A DNA stretch of 64,000 nt from CALJDF01 sp038121105 (GCA_038121105.1 JAYONB010000010.1:79956-143955); one strand, 5' to 3'; numbered from the stretch's first letter, positions 36,482-45,473 are shown. Notes: generated by a model not told the origin, from the letters alone. Translations and numbers: made by a program.

Positions 36482-37351
36482 GGAAAGCCACGAGCGCGCC
36501 GTCTTTACCCAGTCGTGCGCCGGATCGCCCTGGGCGAGGTTCATGTCGTAGTGATCAAGCCCCGAATAGACGCGCCGCTCGACCGTCGCGCCGTTTGCTT
36601 CGAGCAACGACACCATTTGATCGCCGGTCGTAAGGACGTGCGCAAAATCCTTTTCACCGTGGGCGATCAGGAACGGTGGTGCGTTTCCGTCGACGTGTGC
36701 GATGGGGCTCGCCGCGACTTCATCGTCGTCCGTCGAAAAAAGGAACTCGCGATAGGTGATCCCCCGGTTTCCCGGTGCAGGGTCGGTGCTGCGAAATTGG
36801 AACGACGTACTGGTCACCATGCAGCTGCGCGCGACGTCGGTCGGCAGGTTATACGTCGGGTAAAGGTCGGTGCGAAGCGCCAGAAGGGCCGCCAACGTGC
36901 CGCCGGCCGACCAACCTGCGACGTGGATGCGCCGCGGATCGCCGCCATAGCGCGCAATATTGTTATAGACCCAACCTAGCGCGGCAAAGGCGTCGTCCAG
37001 CTGTGCGGGCCATTTGTGCTCGGGCACCAATCGATACCCGACTGAAACAAACACCGCCGGTACGTCGATCAGCGCCGGCGCCATGAACCCATTCCATTCC
37101 TTGTACCCATGTACCCACGCCCCACCGTGGAAGAACACCATGACGGGTGCCCGCTCGGTCCCGGCGGGCCGGTAGATATCGAGCTGCTGGTCAGGGTCCG
37201 GACCGAACGCGACGTCCATTGCGGGCGACACCGTTGCGGCCGCCGCCTGCGACCGCGCCAACGCGGTTTCGCCGTAGGCGATGGCGCGTTCCGGCACCCG
37301 GGTATTCTCCGGCGTGCGCGGGGCTTGGGGCCTCAGATTGTCGAAAGCCAT
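36473..37351 (-). CDS. Alpha/beta hydrolase, arylformamidase/esterase-like
   Basis: I prefer ATG 37351, since AAGGGAAGAC lies just upstream, over the in-frame GTG at 37366. The 292-residue product has the oxyanion-hole motif VFFHGGAWVHG, nucleophile GWSAGG, acid HGEKD and His in SGLDHYDMN. This HGG(A/x)W type is found in carboxylesterases and kynurenine formamidase. No tryptophan-degradation gene is adjacent, so the substrate is open. Confidence 0.88.
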   Translation of the reverse strand: MAFDNLRPQAPRTPENTRVPERAIAYGETALARSQAAAATVSPAMDVAFGPDPDQQLDIYRPAGTERAPVMVFFHGGAWVHGYKEWNGFMAPALIDVPAVFVSVGYRLVPEHKWPAQLDDAFAALGWVYNNIARYGGDPRRIHVAGWSAGGTLAALLALRTDLYPTYNLPTDVARSCMVTSTSFQFRSTDPAPGNRGITYREFLFSTDDDEVAASPIAHVDGNAPPFLIAHGEKDFAHVLTTGDQMVSLLEANGATVERRVYSGLDHYDMNLAQGDPAHDWVKTARSWLSSR

Positions 37352-37449
37352 GTCTTCCCTTAGCACGTGGTGCGGACAGTCGCACTCTGCCGGTGGGCGG
37401 CAGATTGCGGCTGTGGTTCGATGTCGCTTTAGAGGACGGGGAGAGGCTT

Positions 37450-38319
37450 ATGGACGTTCTAGTCACCGGTGCGGGCGGGCGAACCGGCCAATACATTGTG
37501 CCGGCGCTGGTCGGGGCGGGGCACCGCGTCCGCTTCGTTACCCGACAAGCAAACTACGACGGGCCGCTGTCGCAATATGATGGCGCATCTCCGATAACCG
37601 CAGATCTCGGCAACGACGAAGAGGTCGCCCGCGCGATGGCCGACGCCGAGGCCGTCTATCATATTTCGCCCAACATGAACCCGGACGAAATTGCGTTCGG
37701 CAAGCGCATCATCGCGGCGGCCCAGGCCGCCGGCGTCAAACACTTTGTCTACCATTCGGTGCTGCACCCCCAAGTGCAGGGTCTGACCCATCACTGGAAC
37801 AAAGTGTTCGTCGAGGAAGCGGTGATCGAATCGGGGCTGACCTACACCATCCTGCAACCCACGTCGTACATGCAGATGGTGGCCGGCGACTGGGAGGGGA
37901 TTTCGCAGCGGGGCGTGCACACCTTGGCGTTCTCTCCCAAAGCCAAGTTATCGTTGGTCGATCTCGAAGATATCGGTGCCGCCGCCGCGATCGTATTGGG
38001 CAACCCGGACCACTTTTATGCCATCTACGAGTTAGGCGGCCCGGCGATGTTGTCGTGCGAAGACAAGGCGCGAATATTGAGCGACGTCTTGGGCCATCCG
38101 GTCCGGGCCGGCCAGGACTCGCTCGACGCCTTTCGCGCCAAGGCGCAGGCCGCCGGCATGCCCGCGCATATCATCGAGACGCGCGCGCGAATGTTCGATC
38201 ACTACGATCACAACGGTCTGTCCGGCAACGGCAACGTGTTGCGCTGGCTCCTGGGCCGTCCGCCCAACACCTTCGATATCTATGTCCGGCGTGAACTTCT
38301 GCCCTTGATGTCCTCATGA
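37450..38319 (+). CDS. NmrA-like NAD(P)-binding atypical SDR
   Basis: ATG 37450, preceded by GGGGAGAGG, starts MDVLVTGAGGRTGQYIVPAL, with the GxxGxxG of NmrA-type dinucleotide binding. It continues with HISPNMNPDE, KHFVYHSVLHPQVQG and LVDLEDIGAAAAIVLG. The 289-residue length fits the family. NmrA proteins may be enzymes (quinone reductase) or NADP sensors with no catalysis, as the YxxxK is altered (YHSVL). It diverges from the esterase gene. Confidence 0.85.
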   Translation: MDVLVTGAGGRTGQYIVPALVGAGHRVRFVTRQANYDGPLSQYDGASPITADLGNDEEVARAMADAEAVYHISPNMNPDEIAFGKRIIAAAQAAGVKHFVYHSVLHPQVQGLTHHWNKVFVEEAVIESGLTYTILQPTSYMQMVAGDWEGISQRGVHTLAFSPKAKLSLVDLEDIGAAAAIVLGNPDHFYAIYELGGPAMLSCEDKARILSDVLGHPVRAGQDSLDAFRAKAQAAGMPAHIIETRARMFDHYDHNGLSGNGNVLRWLLGRPPNTFDIYVRRELLPLMSS

Positions 38320-38395
38320 CGTCGCGCCGCAAAGAGGCCAACGACGGGGCTGGGGTCGGTTGCAACACCAATCCCAACGCCAGAACAGGGAGGCC

Positions 38396-39241
38396 ATGAT
38401 GCCCGATTTCGTCGAGAAGCGTTTCACCACCCGAGACGGTCTTAGTCTCTATTACAGGGATTTCGAGGGTCCGGCGGGGAAGACGCCGGTGCTATGTCTG
38501 TCGGGCACGACGGGCAATTCAAAACAATATCTCGAGTTGGCGACGCGGCTCAGGGCGGACCGTCGGGTGTTGTGTATGGATTGGCGCGGCCACGGTCAGT
38601 CCGACTACGACCCGAACTGGGAGCACTATTCTTACTTTGTCGACCGCGACGACGTGCTCGACCTGCTCGCCCACGAGAGCCTCGACCGTGTCGTGATCAT
38701 TGGCACCTCGCTTGGCGGCATCGTCACCATGCACATCGCGCTCGAACGCCCCGACGCGATTGCCGGCGTCGTGATGAACGATGTCGGTCCGGTCATTGGC
38801 GCGGCCGGTCGGCAACGCTTGCACGACAATATGGGCAAGCCGATGGTGTTCGATAGTTTCGAAGAGGCCGCTGCGGCGCAGAAGGATCGCGCCGAGGCCG
38901 GGATCACGCTGACCGATGCGGAGTGGCTCGACCGCACGAAACGCATCTACAAAAACCGCGACGGTAAAGTAGTGCCGGATATGGATCCGGTTTACGGCAA
39001 GGTCTTTCGCGCCCGCAAAAGACCACCCGACTGGTGGGACAGTTGGGACGCGATGAAAGACAAGCCCGTGTTGGTCGTCCACGGCGCGGTGTCGGACATC
39101 TTGGACGAAGACGTCTTAGCCGAGATGGCGGCCCGCAAACCGGATATGAAGAAAGCGATCGTGCCGGGACGGGGTCACTGCCCGTCGCTGTCGGAACCCG
39201 AAGCGGTTTCGGCAATCGAGGCGTTCTTGGCCGAAGCCTAG
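38396..39241 (+). CDS. Alpha/beta hydrolase
   Basis: Two ATG codons at 38396 and 38399 follow the ribosome site AGGGAGG; 281 or 280 residues. LCLSGTTGNSKQYLELA, DWRGHGQSDYD, nucleophile elbow GTSLGG, acid AVSDILDED and HCPSLSEP near the end supply the triad Ser, Asp, His. WWDSWDAM is in the cap region. It resembles general esterase/haloalkane-dehalogenase-type hydrolases; the substrate cannot be assigned. Confidence 0.88.
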   Translation: MMPDFVEKRFTTRDGLSLYYRDFEGPAGKTPVLCLSGTTGNSKQYLELATRLRADRRVLCMDWRGHGQSDYDPNWEHYSYFVDRDDVLDLLAHESLDRVVIIGTSLGGIVTMHIALERPDAIAGVVMNDVGPVIGAAGRQRLHDNMGKPMVFDSFEEAAAAQKDRAEAGITLTDAEWLDRTKRIYKNRDGKVVPDMDPVYGKVFRARKRPPDWWDSWDAMKDKPVLVVHGAVSDILDEDVLAEMAARKPDMKKAIVPGRGHCPSLSEPEAVSAIEAFLAEA

Positions 39242-39245
39242 CGGG

Positions 39246-39605
39246 TCACGAGTCCCCGGCGCAGGTTGCGATCATCAGCGTCAAACCCGCGGGCCGTTTG
39301 GGGGCTCCGGCATTGGTTAGTTCGGTCTTGATGGCGGCCCGCAACAAGGTTGGCGTTTCCTGTCGCAGAATCACCGCCCATGCGCCGTTGCCCTCGAGGG
39401 TGCCCTCGGCGCCTTCGGTGACGAATTTGTAATGCCCGTTCGGGTCGCGTTCATGCAGCGTGTGTTCGAGGCACCGACCGACATCGGCAAAATTCCCCGA
39501 GAGCCGGATCGACTCGATCGGTTTGGCTTCCTCCAGCGGATGTTGGAGGGCCGTACATCCGCCGACCGCGAGCGCGCCGATGATCAAGAAATGCCGAATG
39601 CCCAT
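39246..39605 (-). CDS. Small lipoprotein, hypothetical
   Basis: This 119-residue protein has a lipoprotein signal: MGIRHFLIIGALAVGGCTALQ, with Cys17 in the lipobox AVGGC. The mature part shows no family motif I recognise; two more cysteines (in VGRCLEHT and ATCAG) could form a disulfide. It begins nine bases after the mlaA stop, so it is probably the last gene of the mla operon and a periplasmic or outer-membrane accessory. Confidence 0.7.
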   Translation of the reverse strand: MGIRHFLIIGALAVGGCTALQHPLEEAKPIESIRLSGNFADVGRCLEHTLHERDPNGHYKFVTEGAEGTLEGNGAWAVILRQETPTLLRAAIKTELTNAGAPKRPAGLTLMIATCAGDS

Positions 39606-39614
39606 CGGCGCACG

Positions 39615-40787
39615 TTACTCGAATGCATCGAATGCGTCATCCGCCGCGCTTTGGGTCGTCGCTTCGTCCTTGGAAAGAACGACGGCGCGGTCTTGGAAAT
39701 AGGCCGCCCGCAACGCGGCGTAATAGTCCACGGATCCGGCCCGTAACTCGTCAAGCGGTTCGATCAAGGTTTCGCGGCGTACGATCGCCTCGGTCGCCGC
39801 GACGGCGACCCGGGGGTAGGTGTCCAGCACATAGGTCAGCGGGTCGAGGAAAGTATCGACCGCCGTCCCGAAGCCGTCTCGCACGGTGCTGGGCCCCAAG
39901 ACCGGGATCACGATATAGGGGCCACTCCCAACGCTATAGCGATGGAGCGTCTGTCCGAAGTCGGCCGGCTGGTGGGCCATGCCAAACCGGTCGGCGACGT
40001 CGAAAAAGCCCAACACACCGACGGTCGTGTTGATCAAGAACCGCCCGCCGGTATTGGCCGCCCCGGGCCCGTCGATTTGCAGAACGTCGTTGGCGAACCG
40101 GATGGGCGCACGGAGGTTGCTGAAGAAATTTCTGACTGACCGTTTCACGGGATCCGGGGTAATCGTCCCGTACCCCAAAGCGATCGGTCGGATGAGGAAC
40201 CGGTCCAACACGTCATTGAAGGCGAATATCCCGCGATTGATCGTTTCCAGGGGATCGTTGAAGGTCGCGACATCGGAAGTTTCCTGATCCGAAAAGGCCT
40301 CGTTCGAGAAGGCATCGTCGTTCGCCGGTGCCGCGACGTCGATAGGTCTCGGCGCGGCCGTCGCTTCTTGTGGCCCGCGCGGGGGTATACGCGTCTGGGG
40401 CGCGCCACCGACCGCGCCGTAAATCGTGGGCGCAAACGCCGGGTAACTTGTCGCGGCCGCCGTCACGATGTCGTCGCGCAAGGCAGGGGCTGTGGTGACC
40501 GCGGCGCGCACGATATCGGCGGTGTTCGCGGCGTCTGCGGCGATCGCACCCACCACCAGCGAAACGATGGTCAGCTTCGCGACTTCGTCAGATTTTTGAA
40601 CGGCGAGGGCGCCGCCTTGTCGGTCGCGCAGGTCCTGCGCCATCGAACTGCTGCGGGCGCCCGATGTCGCCGACTGGGCCATAATCTGGGATATCTGGCT
40701 CGCAACCTGCTGGGCGGTGGAACTCTGCGCCCAGGCGCTACTCGCACTCAGCGCAAGAAAAAGAGACGCAAGAAGGAAACGTCGCAC
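39615..40787 (-). CDS. mlaA: MlaA (VacJ) family protein with N-terminal extension
   Basis: I place the start at GTG 40787, eight bases after the SEL1 stop and preceded by TAGGTCGG; 390 residues with signal peptide to SAWAQ at about residue 21. The MlaA domain lies at about 175-372: DPLETINRGIFAFND, FFSNLRAPI, GGRFLINTTVG, DFGQTLHRYSVGSGPYIVIPVLG and STVRDGFG. MlaA sits with OmpC/MlaC in removal of mislocalised outer-membrane phospholipid. It is odd in two ways: no lipobox Cys in the signal, and about 150 unexplained residues between signal and domain. Confidence 0.88.
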   Translation of the reverse strand: MRRFLLASLFLALSASSAWAQSSTAQQVASQISQIMAQSATSGARSSSMAQDLRDRQGGALAVQKSDEVAKLTIVSLVVGAIAADAANTADIVRAAVTTAPALRDDIVTAAATSYPAFAPTIYGAVGGAPQTRIPPRGPQEATAAPRPIDVAAPANDDAFSNEAFSDQETSDVATFNDPLETINRGIFAFNDVLDRFLIRPIALGYGTITPDPVKRSVRNFFSNLRAPIRFANDVLQIDGPGAANTGGRFLINTTVGVLGFFDVADRFGMAHQPADFGQTLHRYSVGSGPYIVIPVLGPSTVRDGFGTAVDTFLDPLTYVLDTYPRVAVAATEAIVRRETLIEPLDELRAGSVDYYAALRAAYFQDRAVVLSKDEATTQSAADDAFDAFE

Positions 40788-40795
40788 CGTCCGAC

Positions 40796-41623
40796 CTATT
40801 GATCGGTCGCAAGTGGTCGGAAGCGCGACACCAATCGATCGGCTTGTTCGACGACGCGGGGCTCGACGGCGCGGAGCAATTCCTCGCGGGCCGTTGCGGC
40901 TCGGCTCAATCCTTGGTTGGCGGCGAGTGTCGTCCAGTAGATCGCCATCGTCATGTTTCGGGAAACGCCTTCGCCTTTGGCGTAACGCTGACCGAGTGCG
41001 GCCTGCGCCTGTGCATCGCCGCGTCGCGCCGCGCGGCGGTACCATTGCGCGGCGCGCGCAAAACTTTGGGTGACGCCTGTGCCGTCGCGATAGGCACGTG
41101 CGAGATTGTATTGCGCGCGCGGATTACCGAGGTGCGCCGCACGTTCAAACAGATCGAAAGCCCGCGTGTCGTCGGTCGCGACGCCCAGGCCGTAGCTGTA
41201 CATCTTGCCCAGCGTGTAGACCGATCGCGCGAATCCCTTGTCGGCACCGCGTTCCAGCCAAAGAACGGCTTCCTCGTAATCTTGTGCAACGCCGTCGCCG
41301 GCAATCAGGCTATTGGCGAGATTATGAATGGCGGGCGCATAGCCGGTCTCGGCGGCGCGTCGCCACCACCGCACCGCCTCGCCGGCATCGCGGGCCACGC
41401 CTTTGCCTTGGTCGTACATGATCCCAAGGTTGTATTGCGCGCGGGCGTCGCCGCTATTTGCGAGGTCACGCCACAAGGCGATCGCGGTGCCGAAATCGCC
41501 GCGCTGATAGGCCTCCCATCCGGGCTGTACGTCGGCGCTCGCCGGGCTTCCAAGAAAAAGAACGCCACCGGCCAGCATCGTCGCCGCGACGGTTCGCTTT
41601 AGGTGTTGTTTCATGGTCGCCAT
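40796..41623 (-). CDS. Secreted SEL1/TPR repeat protein in the mla operon
   Basis: Start ATG 41623 is preceded by GGAG; 275 residues with a signal peptide ending near PASAD. At least six SEL1 repeats follow, each with the A..NLG.mY..G.GV..D...A..w...Aa..G form (for example AQYNLGIMYDQGKGVARD). It should be a periplasmic helical scaffold. It lies exactly between mlaC and mlaA, with one base to mlaC and eight to mlaA, so a role in lipid trafficking or complex assembly is suggested but not known. Confidence 0.87.
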   Translation of the reverse strand: MATMKQHLKRTVAATMLAGGVLFLGSPASADVQPGWEAYQRGDFGTAIALWRDLANSGDARAQYNLGIMYDQGKGVARDAGEAVRWWRRAAETGYAPAIHNLANSLIAGDGVAQDYEEAVLWLERGADKGFARSVYTLGKMYSYGLGVATDDTRAFDLFERAAHLGNPRAQYNLARAYRDGTGVTQSFARAAQWYRRAARRGDAQAQAALGQRYAKGEGVSRNMTMAIYWTTLAANQGLSRAATAREELLRAVEPRVVEQADRLVSRFRPLATDQ

Positions 41624-41624
41624 C

Positions 41625-42287
41625 CTAGCTCCGCGTCGCCGTTGCGGAGAGCTTTGCCGCTCGTGCGCGTAACACCTGAATGAGGCCGTTCAACCCGTTC
41701 CGTCCCACCACGGAGGCGAATTCCGACCGCTGCGTCAGGGCCATGCTCACGCCGGCAACTTCGATGTCGATGATCTTGTATCCCGCCGGGGTGGCGCGCA
41801 CCCGCCAATCGGCATCGATGGGCGGGCCGCTCGGTCGGTCGATACGGGTGCGGACGACGGTATCGCGTTCGTTGGCGGCGCGTTCGGTCACGACGGTCAG
41901 CCGTTCGCCGGTATAGCCCCCAAGGCGCCGCGAATAGGTCAGCACCAAAAAATCCTCGAACAGCGCCAGATAGTCGGCCTGTTGTTGCGGCGTCGCGGTA
42001 CGCCAGCTGCGACCGAGGACGAACCGTCCGATGAACGGCACGTCGAAATTCTGGGCAAGGATCTGACGGAATTGCTGCTCGCGCTGCTCCAGGCTCCCCG
42101 ATGTCGACTGCAAGACGACGATGGCTTGCTGGCCGAGGTCGCCGATGAACTGCGAGGGGTTTTGCTGGGCGTTCGCACCGCTCGTCAGCACAAGCGGGAC
42201 AACGATGGCAAACGCTGCGAAAAACGGGCGAAGATAGGTGAAGAACACAAAGCCGCTCGAACCGTTACGGTGCGGGTATGTTTCCAT
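41625..42287 (-). CDS. mlaC: MlaC/Ttg2D-type phospholipid-binding ABC transport protein
   Basis: ATG 42287 gives 220 residues with an N-terminal signal segment ending GANAQQ. The MlaC family regions are present: REQQFRQILAQNFDVPFIGRFVLGRSWR, QQADYLALFEDFLVLTYSRRL and YKIIDIEVAGVSMALTQRSEFASVV. MlaC shuttles phospholipids between MlaA and the MlaFEDB inner-membrane complex. No mlaFEDB genes are in the window. It is the first gene of an operon ending with the lipoprotein at 39246. Confidence 0.93.
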   Translation of the reverse strand: METYPHRNGSSGFVFFTYLRPFFAAFAIVVPLVLTSGANAQQNPSQFIGDLGQQAIVVLQSTSGSLEQREQQFRQILAQNFDVPFIGRFVLGRSWRTATPQQQADYLALFEDFLVLTYSRRLGGYTGERLTVVTERAANERDTVVRTRIDRPSGPPIDADWRVRATPAGYKIIDIEVAGVSMALTQRSEFASVVGRNGLNGLIQVLRARAAKLSATATRS

Positions 42288-42338
42288 TTCGTCCCGCCTC
42301 ACGCAACCGTGAGCCGGTGGCCGACAACAGGAGTCGTC

Positions 42339-42830
42339 ATGTCCGACCTTCACGCCGAAATCGCCGACGTCCTCGAGCGCTACGTCGCCCATTGGAACGA
42401 CTGGGAAATGGAGGCGGTTAAGGCGTTATGGGATGCCGACGAGCCCGAACCGATCTACGTCGCCGAAGAAGCGCCGGCGCACATTGGATGGGCGGCCCTC
42501 GATCGCTATTGGCAGGTTAGCGAACCGCGACGATCGGAACATTTCATTAGACTGTCGGACCTGTTGGTTCGCGATATCGCGCCGGGGGTCGCGCACGCGT
42601 TCTACACCCTGAGTTGGAACGTGTTCATCTATAACAACCGGCTTTATCCGAAACCGATCGGCGGGACGGTGCGCGCCACCACGTTGCTGCGCCAGAAGAA
42701 AGACGGTTGGCGTCTGTTCCACCACATCGAAGCGCCGCTGGCCTCGTTGATTCAGTTGAAGGACGCTCACGAAAAGAACGTCGACCCCGCGCTCTTCGCC
42801 TTGCTCAAGGAAAAAGGCGTCGAATTCTAG
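42339..42830 (+). CDS. NTF2-like/SnoaL-like protein
   Basis: ATG 42339, preceded by ACAGGAG, gives 163 residues. The pattern of an N-terminal helix pair (ADVLERYVAHWNDWEMEAVKALWD), then beta strands (AHAFYTLSWNVFIYNN, ATTLLRQKKDGWRLFHHIEAP) is that of the NTF2/SnoaL cone fold. Function may be a small-molecule isomerase or hydrolase, or a calcium/calmodulin-type association domain. Nothing more specific can be said. It diverges from mlaC. Confidence 0.75.
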   Translation: MSDLHAEIADVLERYVAHWNDWEMEAVKALWDADEPEPIYVAEEAPAHIGWAALDRYWQVSEPRRSEHFIRLSDLLVRDIAPGVAHAFYTLSWNVFIYNNRLYPKPIGGTVRATTLLRQKKDGWRLFHHIEAPLASLIQLKDAHEKNVDPALFALLKEKGVEF

Positions 42831-42846
42831 AAACGCGACGCGGCTA

Positions 42847-43509
42847 TCACAGAAGGCCGACGAGTTCTTCCATCCGGTCGAAAACGACCGCGGCGCCGGC
42901 GTCGTGCAATTTCTCGGCTAGCCCCGGGTAGGCGTGGCCCCCTCCGGTAAATCCGAGAACGCGCATTCCCGCCGCCACACCCGCCGCGACCCCCGGTGCG
43001 GCGTCTTCGACGACAACACAATCGTCGGGCGTGAGATTCATCTGTTTGGCGGTATGCAGGAACACATCGGGCGCCGGTTTGCGTCGCGCCCCGACCTCAA
43101 AGACGCTGTAGATGTGCGGCGCGAAAAATTCGTACAGGCCGGTCGTCTTGAGTTTCAGGTCGATGCCGTCCGGCACGCTGCCCGACGCCACGGCAAGGGG
43201 CTGCGTGACCGCGCGCAACATATCTTCAACGCCGGGGACGGCACGCAGTTCCGTCGCATACGACACATTCAACCGTCGCCGAAGCTCGGGTACGAAATCG
43301 GCGGGCAGTGCGATGCCGTGCTCCGCCGCTACCGCCTCGGCCATTTTTTCGAGACGGACATAGTGAAAGCGTGTGTGGTAGTCGACGGCGTCAAGCGCGA
43401 TGCCATGTTCGCGCAACGCGGCGCTGACGGCCTGTCCGATCAAAAGCTCGCTGTCGACCAAGACGCCATCGAGATCGAAAATCAGTGCCGTCGCCGCCAC
43501 GCTTGCCAT
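42847..43509 (-). CDS. HAD-superfamily phosphatase
   Basis: This 220-residue protein begins with motif I FDLDGVLVDSE (nucleophile and acid Asp). It then has LAVASGSVPD (motif II Ser), KPAPDVFLH (motif III Lys) and CVVVEDAAPGV (motif IV acids). It has the cap arrangement of the beta-phosphoglucomutase/phosphoglycolate phosphatase group. Substrate is unknown. It is read leftward and is convergent with the NTF2-like gene. Confidence 0.9.
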   Translation of the reverse strand: MASVAATALIFDLDGVLVDSELLIGQAVSAALREHGIALDAVDYHTRFHYVRLEKMAEAVAAEHGIALPADFVPELRRRLNVSYATELRAVPGVEDMLRAVTQPLAVASGSVPDGIDLKLKTTGLYEFFAPHIYSVFEVGARRKPAPDVFLHTAKQMNLTPDDCVVVEDAAPGVAAGVAAGMRVLGFTGGGHAYPGLAEKLHDAGAAVVFDRMEELVGLL

Positions 43510-43564
43510 CCGTCGTTAGAAAAAGACGGCGGAGCCTATCGCATTCGCCGCCTTCGGTCGCGGG

Positions 43565-44350
43565 TCAGGATCGCGCTGGCCCCTCGTCGTCGAGCCGACA
43601 ACCGGCGGCGCCGAGAATCGGACCTTGATGGTCGGCTTGAATCAGCACCACGCAGCCTTGATTGGCGTCGAGGTCTATCGGCGCGGTGACCGTAAGGGTC
43701 CCACCGGTCCACTCGCCGACGCGTTGGACCGCCCGAACGATGTTGTGGTTGGCCAGTGTTTTTCCTTTGTTTTCGCCACCTCGGACTTCGGTGACGTGCG
43801 ACTTGAGGTAGGTGACAACCCAAATCGCGGCGCTACCATTTGCCTCGCCTTCGATAGAAATCGTGAGGTCGCCGGCGCGCTGCCCATGCGCGGCGACCGC
43901 CGCCTTGGCCCGGCTCTCCGAACCTTTCATCGCGGCTAGGACATCGCCTCGGTTCGATCCGACAGCCTCGCGCTGGCCATCGATCACCATTTGCGGCGTG
44001 TAGCCGTAACCACGACCCCTAAGCTTCGACGCGTAGGTCTGCTGGCGCGCTGTGAACGACGCATCGGAGAAGGGGTCTTTCCACGAACTGCCGCGATAGA
44101 CCAGCCGGTCCCAGTAATCGACGTGCCATTCGAGCGCGATGATGTCGTCGCGTTCTTCGATCAATTCGCCCAAAAAAGCTTCGGCGGCCGGGCATGAGTA
44201 GCAACCTTGCGAGGTGAAGAGCTCAAGCACCACGGGATGCTTTGCGACGTCTGCATGGGCGTCGTGCCGGTCCATCAGCGCGATCGATGCGACGGCGACG
44301 GCCGCGCCGACGACGCTTCGCACAAAAAACGATTTCCGTAGAAAGGTCAT
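43565..44350 (-). CDS. DUF1223 secreted thioredoxin-like protein
   Basis: ATG 44350 is chosen because AAGGAG lies eight bases upstream; 261 residues with an N-terminal membrane or signal segment ending near AHAD. The family core is ELFTSQGCYSCPAAEAFL, a CxxC in a thioredoxin-like fold, followed by WHVDYWDRL and GYTPQMVIDG. DUF1223 proteins are periplasmic and of unknown function. One would expect a redox role from the CYSC motif. Confidence 0.92.
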   Translation of the reverse strand: MTFLRKSFFVRSVVGAAVAVASIALMDRHDAHADVAKHPVVLELFTSQGCYSCPAAEAFLGELIEERDDIIALEWHVDYWDRLVYRGSSWKDPFSDASFTARQQTYASKLRGRGYGYTPQMVIDGQREAVGSNRGDVLAAMKGSESRAKAAVAAHGQRAGDLTISIEGEANGSAAIWVVTYLKSHVTEVRGGENKGKTLANHNIVRAVQRVGEWTGGTLTVTAPIDLDANQGCVVLIQADHQGPILGAAGCRLDDEGPARS

Positions 44351-44452
44351 CACACCTACTCCTTCCCGATCAGATCACCGCAAATCTAAGAAGGGTCGGG
44401 AGACCGAGTCATCCCGGTTCGCTATGATGGCTTCACGAACGCGAGAGGTCAG

Positions 44453-45331
44453 ATGCCCCAGAAGATCATCATCGAGGCGCGAATCAACGAATACATGATG
44501 CGCGACGAAAACCCCCACGTGCCGTGGACGCCCGAAGAGATCGCCAAAGCTGCGGCCGATTGCCGGGCTGAAGGCGCGTCGATCGTCCACTATCACGTGC
44601 GCAATCCCGACGGCACGCCGTGTCACGATCCGGAAATGTACAACGATGCCTTGCGGCGCATCCGCGAGGCCTGTGACATCCTGGTGCACCCCACGCTCGG
44701 GCAAGTCACCATCAAGGGCGATGAGGCCCGACTACGCCACATCGTCGAGACGCAAAACGATCCGATTCTAAAACCCGAAATCGCACCCATCGACATGGGC
44801 TCGACGAACGTCGACCGCTACGACCCGGTCGCCAAGTCCTACACCTCGGATAACTTGGCCTACGTCAATACGATCGGCACTTTGCAGTTCTTTGCGCGGC
44901 GCATGCGCGAGCTTGGCGTGAAGTCGGAATTGGTATCTTGGACGGTCCCGTTCACCCGCACGATCGAGGCCTTTCTCGACATGGAGCTTGTCGAGGAGCC
45001 GGTCTATCTCCTGTTCTCCCTCACCGACAGCGGCATTTACGGCGGCCATCCGGGCACCATTCGCGGGCTCCAGGCGCACCTCGATTTCCTGCCGCGCGAT
45101 CGCAATATCGTCTGGTCGGCGTCCAACAAGATCGGCAACTTGTTCGGCCCGGCGGCCCTCGCCTGCGAGCAGGGCGGCAATATCGCGGTCGGCTTGGGCG
45201 ACTACGCCTACCTCGAGCTTGGCCAGCCGACCAACGGCGAGGTTATTCGCGAGTTTGCGCGTCTCGCGCGGGGCTTTGGACGCGAACCCACGACACCCGC
45301 AGAAACCCGCCAACTTCTGGGCATGGCCTAA
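44453..45331 (+). CDS. BKACE family beta-keto acid cleavage enzyme
   Basis: This 292-residue TIM-barrel protein contains KIIIEARINEY, IVHYHVRNPDG (zinc-ligand histidines), ILVHPTLG, PEIAPIDMGS and GLGDYAY. These match the 3-keto-5-aminohexanoate cleavage protein family (DUF849), which exchanges a beta-keto acid with acetyl-CoA to give acetoacetate and a new acyl-CoA. The specific keto acid is unknown. The ATG follows GAGAGG. Confidence 0.9.
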   Translation: MPQKIIIEARINEYMMRDENPHVPWTPEEIAKAAADCRAEGASIVHYHVRNPDGTPCHDPEMYNDALRRIREACDILVHPTLGQVTIKGDEARLRHIVETQNDPILKPEIAPIDMGSTNVDRYDPVAKSYTSDNLAYVNTIGTLQFFARRMRELGVKSELVSWTVPFTRTIEAFLDMELVEEPVYLLFSLTDSGIYGGHPGTIRGLQAHLDFLPRDRNIVWSASNKIGNLFGPAALACEQGGNIAVGLGDYAYLELGQPTNGEVIREFARLARGFGREPTTPAETRQLLGMA

Positions 45332-45337
45332 CTATTG

Positions 45338-45357
45338 GTCCGGTTTGCCGACCGGAC
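45338..45357. other. 7-bp hairpin in the intergenic region after the BKACE gene
   Basis: GTCCGGT (45338-45344) and ACCGGAC (45351-45357) flank a 6-base loop. It lies six bases after the BKACE stop. The following bases are A/T-rich (AAATATTCTGTCATAATAAGG) but are not a clean T run. It may be a weak terminator or part of the promoter region of the downstream lipoprotein gene. Confidence 0.45.
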
Positions 45358-45374
45358 AAATATTCTGTCATAAT
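45345..45374 (+). promoter_or_regulatory. Candidate housekeeping promoter for the lipoprotein/SEL1 operon
   Basis: TTGCCG at 45345-45350 and CATAAT at 45369-45374 are separated by 18 bases. They resemble the -35 and -10 boxes of a vegetative sigma factor, in the most AT-rich part of the neighbourhood. The distance to the ATG at 45474 is about 100 bases. This is by eye only, and the -35 overlaps the hairpin loop just described. Confidence 0.3.
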
Positions 45375-45473
45375 AAGGCCCTAGGGGCTGCGGTTAACCT
45401 TGGAGTAGAGCTTGCCTCTCATACGCCGGGCGCCGCCGACAGGGACCGAACCGCTCGTGATCGAGGGCCAAGA

